Below are positions 1 through 7,356 of a stretch of DNA of 64,000 bases, piece by piece; positions within the stretch are counted from its first letter, which is position 1, and every line of letters begins with the position of its first letter. The notes under the pieces were generated by a model. That model searched no databases. It worked only from the letters and a program-made list of their open reading frames with translations, and had not been told where the DNA came from. A program made the translations under genes and the position numbers. Origin of the DNA: Burkholderiales bacterium 8X. Lineage in GTDB: Bacteria > Pseudomonadota > Gammaproteobacteria > Burkholderiales > Burkholderiaceae_C. The stretch covers positions 3,124,916-3,188,915 of the forward strand of contig LR732703.1 in assembly GCA_902506565.1 (NCBI GenBank), read 5' to 3'.

Positions 1-878
1 GCCATGCCGGCCAGCACCCGCCGGAGCCCCGCGATGCGGGCGAACTGAAAGCGCTGCGGAAACGCGAAGTACTCCTGCACCAGCCGATAGCCCGAGAAGC
101 CGGTCGCCGTGACCGGCAGCAGCGCCTCGTCGTCCTCGAAGCCAACCGGCTGCACCGCGCTTGCGGGCAAGTGCCGCACCGCGGCGCCGGCAGCGCCCGT
201 GGCCACGCCGCCTGCGGCCAGGGGCTGCACCATCACGCCGATCGGGTTGCCGAGCATGCACTCGTGCAGCTGCCAGGCGACGTCGTCCGCGCCACCGAAA
301 TGGATCAGCAGCTGGTCAAGTTCGATCTGGGCGAAGTCGAGCCCGGCGGTGGCATGCAGCGCGATGCGCAGGCCGCCCCGGATCTCGCGCGCACCGGCAT
401 GCTGGTTGAGCGGCAGGTCGGGCGCGTAGCTGAAGTACTGGGCCCGGCGCACTTCCACCGGCCACATCCGCAACGCGTTCGCGGTGCGAAACTCGACATG
501 CGTGTTCTGCCCGACCGCCTGGCGCGCCCGCAGCCCGCTGTTTCGCGGCAGCACGGGGCCGCTGGCGAGCCCGGCATCGGACAGGTCGGGCGTCATCGAC
601 ATCACCGTCAACGAAGGCGTCGGCGCCATGAAATGCGGGTACACCACGTCGAGCAGGTGGCCGGTGAAGCGCGGGTATTCGGCATCGAGCTTGAGGCCGA
701 CCCTGGCCGACAGGAAGGCCGTGGCCTCGATCAATCGCTCGACGTACGGGTCGGCGACTTCCTGGCCCTCGATGCCGAGCCGGCTCGCGATCTTGGGGAA
801 GGCGCGTGCGAACTCGGAGGAGCTTTCGCGAAAGTAGCGAAGCTCCTGTTCGTACAGGGTCAGGAGACGCGGATCCAC
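1..878 (-). CDS. tssF: TssF, T6SS baseplate subunit (N-terminal part, truncated by window edge)
   Basis: Baseplate protein of the type VI secretion system. TssF works with TssG, TssE and TssK to build the platform on which the Hcp tube and sheath assemble. About 292 N-terminal residues are visible; the 3' end lies outside the window. The protein opens with a GTG-started MDPRLLTLYEQELRYFRESS stretch, typical of the family, and continues with the family's FPKIASRLG and DPYVERLIEA-type segments. The GTG at 876-878 is chosen because it gives this canonical N-terminus and lies 8 bases after the tssE stop. Same operon as the genes to its right; tssG and others should follow to the left. Identification is confident, the exact start slightly less so. 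Confidence 0.93.
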   Translation of the reverse strand, partial: MDPRLLTLYEQELRYFRESSSEFARAFPKIASRLGIEGQEVADPYVERLIEATAFLSARVGLKLDAEYPRFTGHLLDVVYPHFMAPTPSLTVMSMTPDLSDAGLASGPVLPRNSGLRARQAVGQNTHVEFRTANALRMWPVEVRRAQYFSYAPDLPLNQHAGAREIRGGLRIALHATAGLDFAQIELDQLLIHFGGADDVAWQLHECMLGNPIGVMVQPLAAGGVATGAAGAAVRHLPASAVQPVGFEDDEALLPVTATGFSGYRLVQEYFAFPQRFQFARIAGLRRVLAGM

Positions 879-886
879 GGCAGGTC

Positions 887-1402
887 TCAGCGCAGATTGG
901 GGCCGTCGACCATTTCGATGCGGCCTTCCTCGAGATCGATGCGGCTTCGCATGAGGAACTCGAGCGGCACCGGCTGGGCCCAGAGCATGCCGCGGATCTG
1001 CAGGCCGATGCGGTTGTGCGAATCGAGGGCCGAGCCTTCCATGACGAGTTCCACTTCGAGTGTGCGGGGCAGGATGCGAGGCTCGAACTGCAGGATCGCG
1101 TTCTTCAAAGCCTGTTCCATGCTGACACGCTGCACCGACGACGTGAACTGGCCGGACAGCATAGGCAGTCCGTAGTTGAAGACCGAGCGTGCCGCATGCG
1201 GATAGCGCGGATCGTCGTACGCGAGGCCATGCGCGGTGCAGTTGAACAACCACGACAGATCGCGCAGAACCGCCTGCCGCAGCGCCTGGCGGGTGAGCGT
1301 GCGTTCGTCGTCGCGCTCTTGCGTCTTGCCCGGATCGTCGTCGATCAGCCGATCGAGAAGCGAGGGCTGGAGGCGCTCCTGCGCCGCGGTTTCATTCGCC
1401 AT
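887..1402 (-). CDS. tssE: TssE, T6SS baseplate gp25-like protein
   Basis: A 171-residue homologue of the phage T4 gp25 baseplate wedge protein, cytoplasmic, needed to start sheath polymerisation. The N-terminus has the QPSLLDRLIDD motif usual for TssE. The middle carries RDLSWLFNC, and the C-terminal half carries the conserved GLPMLSG turn, the SMEQALKNAILQFEPRILP stretch and ending strands, as in gp25 domains. The ATG at 1400-1402 overlaps the end of tagJ by 11 bases, suggesting translational coupling; tssF follows 8 bases downstream. Length is normal for TssE. Confidence 0.95.
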   Translation of the reverse strand: MANETAAQERLQPSLLDRLIDDDPGKTQERDDERTLTRQALRQAVLRDLSWLFNCTAHGLAYDDPRYPHAARSVFNYGLPMLSGQFTSSVQRVSMEQALKNAILQFEPRILPRTLEVELVMEGSALDSHNRIGLQIRGMLWAQPVPLEFLMRSRIDLEEGRIEMVDGPNLR

Positions 1403-2201
1403 CGGCGAGCGCCGGCTCGAAGGCGATCTCGCGCACGTCGAGCATCGCGTGCTCGCCGATGTCGCTGGTCCACATCCGCTGGCCGTAGCCGGCCCAGACC
1501 TCGCTGCGCAGCTCTCGCCATTCGGTGCTTCGCGACAGCAGCACGCCGCCGTCATCGCAGCCGGTGCTGCCCTGGTAGCGGGTGGGCACCAGCGCCAGCG
1601 TCTCGCCGCCGTTCTCAAACTGCAGGTGCGCCGGCAGCCAGACCTTGTCGCGCAGGTCTTCGGGCGGCTCGAACTTGAGTTCGGCCAACCGGGCGAACGG
1701 AATCCAGTAGTAGCGGCCGTTGACGAAGGCCTCGAGCACCGGACCGAGCCGCATGTCGGCATCCGCCAGCCATTCGAAAGGCACGCCGTCGATCCGCCCG
1801 GCAGAGGCCGGCGCCGCGTCGAAGGCGCGCTGGCGAAGGTCTTCCGCCAGCTCGGCATCGCCCGCGCCGGCGCGCAGCAGCGATTCGATCAGCAAGGCCA
1901 GCCACGGATCGGGCTGGCCGAACACCATTGGCGTGCGGACGCCGGCGAAGACCTCGGCCCGCAGGCTCTCGCAGCGGATCGCATCGCCGTAGACCTGCTT
2001 CATCGGCATTGCGAGCGCATCGAGTTCGGCCGCCACGGTGAGCTGGTTATGCGCCCGATCCCATTGGCCGAGCACGCACAGGAGCTGCGTCATGAAAACC
2101 CGAAGCCGCGCATCCGCCGGCTTCGCGCGAACCTCGTCGCTCAGTGCCTTGAGTGCGCCCTGCGGATCGCCGGCCCGAAGGAGTTCTGCGGATTGCGACA
2201 T
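1392..2201 (-). CDS. tagJ: TagJ/ImpE-family T6SS accessory protein
   Basis: A 269-residue TagJ (ImpE) protein, an accessory factor found in some T6SS clusters and known in other bacteria to bind the TssB sheath subunit. The N-terminal half is helical and tetratricopeptide-like (LLRAGDPQGALKALSDEVRA, then FMTQLLCVLGQWDRAHNQL). The C-terminal half holds the ImpE signature region with FEWLADADMRLGPVLEAFVN and GRYYWIPFARLAELKFEPP. The order hcp-tagJ-tssE is the usual one. Start at 2199-2201 lies 14 bases after the hcp stop. In most clusters with tagJ, tssB and tssC stand just upstream of hcp; here they do not, so tagJ's sheath partner must be encoded elsewhere. Confidence 0.93.
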   Translation of the reverse strand: MSQSAELLRAGDPQGALKALSDEVRAKPADARLRVFMTQLLCVLGQWDRAHNQLTVAAELDALAMPMKQVYGDAIRCESLRAEVFAGVRTPMVFGQPDPWLALLIESLLRAGAGDAELAEDLRQRAFDAAPASAGRIDGVPFEWLADADMRLGPVLEAFVNGRYYWIPFARLAELKFEPPEDLRDKVWLPAHLQFENGGETLALVPTRYQGSTGCDDGGVLLSRSTEWRELRSEVWAGYGQRMWTSDIGEHAMLDVREIAFEPALADGE

Positions 2202-2215
2202 CGAATGCCTCCCTC

Positions 2216-2773
2216 TCAAGCGTTGCTGATGATGCAGCTGCGCACCGCGCCGCGCTGCCCGCTGGACTTCTGCGGCGCCGAGCGGATCTCGATCTTTCGA
2301 TAGCCGAAGAAGATGATTTCGCAAGGCCGCTTCGGCCGGCCGCCGGTCAGGATGCAGTGCGCATCGATGCGGGCCTCGTCCAGCACGAATTCGAGCGTCG
2401 GCTGCATGTCGGGCGAGGAATCGCCGCCGGCCTTGAACACCGACAGCTGCAGCTTGATGTCGCTGTCCTGGTTCTTCATCAGGCTCGCGAGCGAGGCCGT
2501 GGCCGCATCGCAGTCGCGCACCACGATGAAGGACTTGTTGCGCACCTTGCCCTTGGTCGAACCCGGCGGGTTCACCACCTCGGCCGAATACTGGTAGCCG
2601 GCGACTCGCATGCGCTGCTTGCCGTCCTCGAAGCTGCGGGTCATCTCGCCCTCGATCGCCGTGCCCTTGCTCTCGATCGACATCGCGAAGTCGTTGCCCG
2701 ACTCGTTCGACAGGTGGTCGAGCAGGCGCAGCGCCTCGTCGGGGTCCAGCATTCCATCCACGGTCCAGCTCAT
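2216..2773 (-). CDS. hcp: Hcp-family T6SS tube protein (TssD)
   Basis: A 185-residue Hcp-like protein expected to form the hexameric rings of the secreted T6SS tube. Visible family traits are a short N-terminus, repeated beta strands (KGTAIEGEMTRSFEDG, KSFIVVRDCD, KLQLSVFKAGG) and the C-terminal TLEFVLDEARIDAH / CEIIFFGYRKIEI segment that resembles the last strands of Hcp. It is slightly longer than typical Hcp (about 160-172 residues), with an extra tail ending in CIISNA. It lies between the lytic transglycosylase gene and tagJ. The call rests on position plus strand pattern; the sequence is divergent, so a dedicated Hcp subtype is likely. Confidence 0.85.
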   Translation of the reverse strand: MSWTVDGMLDPDEALRLLDHLSNESGNDFAMSIESKGTAIEGEMTRSFEDGKQRMRVAGYQYSAEVVNPPGSTKGKVRNKSFIVVRDCDAATASLASLMKNQDSDIKLQLSVFKAGGDSSPDMQPTLEFVLDEARIDAHCILTGGRPKRPCEIIFFGYRKIEIRSAPQKSSGQRGAVRSCIISNA

Positions 2774-2803
2774 CTCGATCTCCCGGTAGTTGCTCGAAGG
2801 GTT

Positions 2804-4528
2804 CTATTCGTCGACACAGGCGTCCTCCTGCGGCACCAGGCATTGCGGCAGGTCGGCACCGACCGCGGCGCCGCGAGTGCGAATCGTCGAGGTCGCGGCC
2901 GATGCCACCGCGAGACCGCGCGGCAGAAGAATCCAGAGCTGGCCGCGCTCCTTCATGCGGCGAGCCTGGTTCGCGGCCTGTTGTCCGTTGCCGAAGAAAT
3001 AGTCGGCCCGCACCGCGCCGCGAATCGCCCCGCCGGTGTCCTGCGCGATGGTGAGCCGCTGCATCGGTGCGCCGGTGCCGGGCGTGCGGGTCGCGACGAA
3101 CACCGGATAGCCGAGCGGCGTGCTGCGCGGATCGACCGCGATCGAGCGTCCGGCCGAGAGCGGGACGCCCATCGCGCCGACCGGCCCGCCGCCTTCGCCG
3201 CCGGCCTCCTTGAAGAACACGTAGCTCGGATCCTTGATGCCGGAACCGAGCAGCGGGCCGACGACGCGGCGGCCCGGAACGGCCACGGCGCCGCTTTGCA
3301 AAGGCTTGGCCAGCGTGAACCCGCGGGTGCGGATCACGGATGTATCGGCCACCGCGTCGTCGTCGTCCTCGTCGCCGTCGTCGAGCGAAAGCTCGATCGC
3401 GCCGCCGCGAGTGCGGACCGCGTTGCGCGGCTTGCCGGAAGCCGCCTGGGCCAGGGTCGGGCGGAAGGGCTGGCCGTTCTGTTCGGCATATGAGACGCGG
3501 ATCGTCTCGCCGCTCGAAAGCCGGATCCGGCCCGAGCCCTGGATCTGCATTTCGTAGAGCGCGGTCGCGCTCGACACGAAGGCCAGCACGCGGGCGTTCG
3601 GCGCGCCCTTGGTCTCGATCTCTTCTCGGGTGTAGTACGGCAGCAGCCGCCGGCCTTCGGCACGCAGCCGCACCTTGCGATCGAGCGTGTCCCGCGTGAC
3701 GGTCGAGAGGTCGAGCGCATAGAGCCCGGGCGCGCCCATGTCCCGCGTGCTGAGGCCGGCCTGCACGACGACGTTCCGGCCCTGCAGCCGCGCGGCCACG
3801 GTGCCGCTTCCCGGCGGCAGCTTGCGGGCATCGGCGAAGAGCATGTCCTCGGGCTGGCCGTAGACCGGGTAGATGTGCGGCGGCGCGTAGTTGCGGCTGC
3901 CGGCGATCTCGGGTTCGAAGTAGCCGGTGACCACGCCATCGGGGCGGCGGTCGTCGTCGCGGATCTGGTAGGCCGAGAACTCGCGCTCGAAGAAGCCGCG
4001 AATGGCCAGGTTGTTCCGGCCGTCGACCTGGCCTGCACGCCCGCAGACCTCGCGCCACTCGGCGCCGCGGCCGGTCAGCACCTTGCAACTGCCGAGGAAC
4101 GCAGGCCAGCTTTCGGAGAAGTCGTCCCGCTGCCAGCCCGGCACGCTGTCGAAGCCGACCGAGGTGTAGGTGGCCAGCTGGGTCGAGAAGGTGCGCGACT
4201 GGCCGGCCACGCTGCCGCTGCCGGCCGCGGGCCTCGACGTCGAGGGCCCGGCGCCAGTGATGGTGTCGGGCGTGGACGAAAGACGGGAGGCCGGCACGTT
4301 CGCGCTGGTGGTCGCGCTCGCCATCGGGCTCGCGCCGGCCGTGTTGCCAGCGGCGTTCGAGCCGCCCGAACCGGGCATGTTGGTGCAGCCGGCGAAGACC
4401 AGCGCCGCGGCGCCCGCAGCGATCCCGGTCAGGCGCTTGCCGCTGGCGCTCGAAGCGATCTTCGCGATCTTCGCGATCTTCTCGATCGGCTTGATCGGCT
4501 TGATCGGCTCTGGTCTTGGAAAGGTCAT
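2804..4528 (-). CDS. mltA: MltA-type membrane-bound lytic murein transglycosylase, lipoprotein
   Basis: Cleaves the glycan strand of peptidoglycan to 1,6-anhydro-muropeptides; the likely role here is local opening of the wall for the T6SS trans-envelope complex. Of 574 residues, the first 47 form an export signal with lipobox LVFAGC (Cys48), so it should be an outer-membrane lipoprotein. The MltA core follows, with GYFEPEIAGS, QIQGSGRIRL and, near the C-terminus, AQDTGGAIRGAVRADYFFG carrying the catalytic-Asp region of the family (3D domain). It is much longer than E. coli MltA (about 365) because of a Ser/Gly/Ala linker after the lipobox and an acidic insert, DDGDEDDDDAVAD. The signal is preceded by odd KPIKPIEKIAKIAKIA repeats. 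A GGAG sits just upstream of the ATG at 4526-4528. Confidence 0.9.
   Translation of the reverse strand: MTFPRPEPIKPIKPIEKIAKIAKIASSASGKRLTGIAAGAAALVFAGCTNMPGSGGSNAAGNTAGASPMASATTSANVPASRLSSTPDTITGAGPSTSRPAAGSGSVAGQSRTFSTQLATYTSVGFDSVPGWQRDDFSESWPAFLGSCKVLTGRGAEWREVCGRAGQVDGRNNLAIRGFFEREFSAYQIRDDDRRPDGVVTGYFEPEIAGSRNYAPPHIYPVYGQPEDMLFADARKLPPGSGTVAARLQGRNVVVQAGLSTRDMGAPGLYALDLSTVTRDTLDRKVRLRAEGRRLLPYYTREEIETKGAPNARVLAFVSSATALYEMQIQGSGRIRLSSGETIRVSYAEQNGQPFRPTLAQAASGKPRNAVRTRGGAIELSLDDGDEDDDDAVADTSVIRTRGFTLAKPLQSGAVAVPGRRVVGPLLGSGIKDPSYVFFKEAGGEGGGPVGAMGVPLSAGRSIAVDPRSTPLGYPVFVATRTPGTGAPMQRLTIAQDTGGAIRGAVRADYFFGNGQQAANQARRMKERGQLWILLPRGLAVASAATSTIRTRGAAVGADLPQCLVPQEDACVDE
4456..4508. repeat. 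Two runs of 9-bp tandem repeats in the mltA N-terminus
   Basis: Three near-copies of GCGATCTTC are followed by three copies of GATCGGCTT (plus-strand sense). They encode the KPI and KIA repeats before the lipoprotein signal. Because units are 9 bp, slippage would change length without a frameshift. They alter only the charged n-region of the signal peptide. Confidence 0.7.
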
Positions 4529-4576
4529 GTCGACTCCTGGTTGGAACGCGAGATGCGGCTCGAAGGCCGCCAGGCG

Positions 4577-6703
4577 TCAGCGTTCGGTGATCTGGAAATG
4601 GGCGACGCCATAGACGTCGTTGCAAGCTGCCGCGGTGGGGCAGGTCGGACGGCCGAGCAACGGCGAAGGGCCTCTGCCGCGAGCCAGCTCCATCGCAGCC
4701 AGCACCGGCAGCGGAAACTGCGGAAAGACGCCTTCGTTCTGGATGCCGGAGGCGCCGAAATCGCGTTCGTGCTCGCTCACCAGCACCGCGAACCGGTTGA
4801 TGCCGGGCGGCCCGCCGGCATCCATCGGCCACGAGGCGCGGGGCAGCGCCATGGTGGCGTTGGCGGCGATCTTGTTGTACTTGTCGAGCAGGTTCGGAAA
4901 CAGCAGGAACATCTCGCCGCCGCTCGACAGCAGGTAGACGTAGACGAAGCCGGCGCGCTTGCTGCGAAGCTCGAAGCCGAGCTTGTCCTTGCCGACGACG
5001 ACCTCCGACTTGCGCGGCGAGGCGCTCACGTCGAAGCCGGGCGCCGCGCCTTCGGTGAGCGCCAGCAGCGACTCGGCCGGAGTTCGGCTGCGGCCGCCAC
5101 CGGCCGAAGGGTCGCCTTGCGTCGGGGCCGTCGAAGCGCTGGCCGGGTTCGACTGGGTCGTGGACTGCTCGCTCGCACTGCCGGGCGTGACGTTCGCATC
5201 GCGTTGAGTCGAGCCCCCGGGGCTGGGACTGGGACCGGGGCCGGGACCGGGACCGGGACCGGCACCAGAGGATCCCGCGGACACACCACCTCCGACGCCC
5301 GAACCTCGAGAGCCCGTGCTCGCCCCGCCGGCCTTGGATCCCGCCCCGGCATCGGCGAGCGAAGGCTGCGGCCCCCGCGCATCGGACGAGTCGCGCATCC
5401 ACCACCACCCTGCGGCAGCCACCGCGAACAGCACCAGCAGCACGGAAGCCGTCGCGAGCTTGCGTCCCTTGGCGGCGGGCTGTCCGTCGACGCTTCGCGT
5501 CCCCGTCGATTCGATCGCACCCGGACCACCGTCCCGCTTGGCACCGCCGGGCGGCAGCGCATGCTGGACGCCCTCGCCGATACCGCCGATACCGCCGATG
5601 CCCCCGCTGCCGACACCGCCGACACCGCCGACACCGCCGCCATTCGGCCGGCTCGCCGAAGCCCTGCCATCGAAATCGTTGCCGATCCTCGCCGCCGCAG
5701 GGCCGGGCGAGCGAATCACCGTCTCCTCGCCATCGAGCCCGAGCAATGCGCGCAATTCGGCCATCGATTGCGGCCTTCCCTCCGGCCGAACCGCCAGCCC
5801 TGCATCGATGGTGGCGAGCAGCTGCGGGCTGAAGCGCTGGCGCAGCGCTTCGTTGTGTGCCAGCGGCTGGTAGCTGTCGGCCAGGAGCCGGGCGACCGAA
5901 GGCGGCGGCGGCCGCCCGCTGACTGCCACGTGCATCACCGCCGCAAGCGCGTAGACATCGGTCCAGGCGCCTTGCGACATGTCGGGCATCTCGGCGTACT
6001 GCTCGATCGGTGCATAGCCCGGCTTGAGGATGACCGTGATCGCCTGGGTCTTGTCGGTGATCACCCGCCGTGCCGCGCCGAAATCCAGCACCACCGGCCG
6101 GCCCGATCCCTCGAGCAGGATGATGTTGTCCGGCGCGATGTCGCGATGAAAGCAGTTGGCCGCATGCATCACCGCCAGGGCCTGGGTCACGCCGTCCATG
6201 ATGCGCAGCAGCCAGCCTTCGTCGACCCCGCCCGGCCGGGCCGCGAGCGCCTGCCGCAGCGTGTCGCCGCGGTAGAAGGGCATCACCATGTAGGTGGTGC
6301 CGCGCTCCTGCCAGAAGCGATAGACCTTGAGCAGCGACGGATGGTCGAACTGCGCCAGCAGCCGGGCTTCGTTGATGAAGCTGCGCATGCCGAGGTCGAA
6401 GGTGTCGCGATGCCGCTCCGAGAGCGGCACCACCGTGCCGTCGCCCTGCCGGGTCGAGAGCGAGGTGGGAAGGTATTCCTTGATCGCGACCACCCGCTCC
6501 AGGGTCGGGTCCCAGGCTTCGTACACCACGCCGAAACCGCCCTGCCCCACGACCCGCGTGACCTCGAATTCGGCCAGCTGGCTGCCGATCGGCAGCAGGC
6601 TCGAATCGCCGTCGCGCGCGATCCGGTCGGAAGCCGTGGAAACCACCCGTGTGCGGTCGTCGGCGTCGCCCGACTCCTCCGGCGGCTCCTCCTTCGGATT
6701 CAC
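4577..6703 (-). CDS. ppkA: PpkA-like membrane Ser/Thr protein kinase with C-terminal DUF4384-type domain
   Basis: Probable T6SS regulatory kinase of 708 residues, the counterpart of PpkA in the threonine-phosphorylation pathway. The Hanks-type kinase domain spans roughly 45-320: glycine loop GQGGFGVVYEA, Lys75 in VAIKEY, HRD at 186-188 followed by N193, and DFG at 207-209. A Gly/Val/Ile repeat (GGVGGVGGVG, GGIGGIGGIG) leads to one transmembrane helix at about 416-436, then a Pro/Gly/Ser linker. The C-terminal 160 residues (FDVSASPRKSEVVVG, VYVYLLSSGGEMFLLFPN) resemble DUF4384, expected in the periplasm. The GTG start at 6701-6703 overlaps the tagF stop as GTGA. No PppA phosphatase gene is seen here; only TagF, a known post-translational repressor in other species, is adjacent. 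Confidence 0.9.
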   Translation of the reverse strand: MNPKEEPPEESGDADDRTRVVSTASDRIARDGDSSLLPIGSQLAEFEVTRVVGQGGFGVVYEAWDPTLERVVAIKEYLPTSLSTRQGDGTVVPLSERHRDTFDLGMRSFINEARLLAQFDHPSLLKVYRFWQERGTTYMVMPFYRGDTLRQALAARPGGVDEGWLLRIMDGVTQALAVMHAANCFHRDIAPDNIILLEGSGRPVVLDFGAARRVITDKTQAITVILKPGYAPIEQYAEMPDMSQGAWTDVYALAAVMHVAVSGRPPPPSVARLLADSYQPLAHNEALRQRFSPQLLATIDAGLAVRPEGRPQSMAELRALLGLDGEETVIRSPGPAAARIGNDFDGRASASRPNGGGVGGVGGVGSGGIGGIGGIGEGVQHALPPGGAKRDGGPGAIESTGTRSVDGQPAAKGRKLATASVLLVLFAVAAAGWWWMRDSSDARGPQPSLADAGAGSKAGGASTGSRGSGVGGGVSAGSSGAGPGPGPGPGPSPSPGGSTQRDANVTPGSASEQSTTQSNPASASTAPTQGDPSAGGGRSRTPAESLLALTEGAAPGFDVSASPRKSEVVVGKDKLGFELRSKRAGFVYVYLLSSGGEMFLLFPNLLDKYNKIAANATMALPRASWPMDAGGPPGINRFAVLVSEHERDFGASGIQNEGVFPQFPLPVLAAMELARGRGPSPLLGRPTCPTAAACNDVYGVAHFQITER
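5217..5265. repeat. GGGACC-type hexanucleotide repeat in the kinase linker
   Basis: A GC-rich run of GGGACCGGG-like units encodes the PGPGPGPGPSPSP linker between the transmembrane helix and the periplasmic domain. A second Gly-rich run lies at about 5578-5640 before the helix. Both preserve the reading frame. Confidence 0.65.
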
Positions 6704-7356
6704 TTCGCCTCCTTCGCACCCGGCGACAAGCCGTCCGGCACGCAGCCGAACAAGGCCTCGAACTGTTCGTCCTGCGGCAGCCCCTTGCTGGTCATGCCCT
6801 GGCCCGCGTGACCATCCGGATCGGTGAGCCAAAGCGATTGTCCCGGATCGGGCAAGGCGATCGGCTGGGTCGGCGCATCGCCGGCGAGCTCGGACCGGCC
6901 CGCCGCATCGCCCATGAACAACTCGTGCAGGCGGGCCTCGAAATGCTTCGCGTCGAAGTCGCGTTCGAGCCCTTCGAAGGCAGCCTTGGACGCGCGCCAC
7001 CACCATTGCCGCACATAGGCCAGCGCAGCGCCTTCCAGTTCGGTCGGCGGCGCGACCAGCTCGGAGACGATGGTGAACGGAAAGTAGCGGCCGACCGCAT
7101 CGACCGACGGCATCAGCACGCCCATCCACCACTTGCTGCCGATCACGTCGGCGCCGATGACGAAACACCAGAGCGGCGCCTGCAGGTAGTGGGCGGTCCA
7201 GTTCTCGTGGCGGCTTCGCAGCCGGGTCAGGCCGCCCTGCAGCCAGCGGTCCCAGGCGGTGCGCAGCGCCGCGGGCATGCGCCGATGGGCGAAATCGCCC
7301 ATGCCGGGCAGCTTGCCGTACCAGCCCGGTACCTGGAACGGCGCCGCCGGGCTCAC
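6700..7356 (-). CDS. tagF: TagF, T6SS-associated protein (PF09867/SciT type)
   Basis: A 218-residue TagF. In Pseudomonas and Agrobacterium, TagF represses T6SS activity post-translationally. The N-terminus carries the family hallmark PGWYGKLPGMGDFAHRRMP, followed by AWDRWLQGGL, WCFVIGADVIGSKWWMGVLMPSVDAVGRYFP and a WLTDPDG segment near the C-terminus. It is a stand-alone TagF, not the PppA-TagF fusion. The GTG at 7354-7356 overlaps the tssM stop (GTGA) and its own stop overlaps the kinase start (GTGA), so tssM-tagF-kinase are probably translationally coupled. Kinase and TagF together suggest control of secretion after translation. Confidence 0.95.
   Translation of the reverse strand: MSPAAPFQVPGWYGKLPGMGDFAHRRMPAALRTAWDRWLQGGLTRLRSRHENWTAHYLQAPLWCFVIGADVIGSKWWMGVLMPSVDAVGRYFPFTIVSELVAPPTELEGAALAYVRQWWWRASKAAFEGLERDFDAKHFEARLHELFMGDAAGRSELAGDAPTQPIALPDPGQSLWLTDPDGHAGQGMTSKGLPQDEQFEALFGCVPDGLSPGAKEAK

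Noticed and set aside
3875..6811. Long plus-strand open frame opposite the kinase and mltA genes
   Set aside because: Antisense shadow in GC-rich DNA; no start context or recognised domain.
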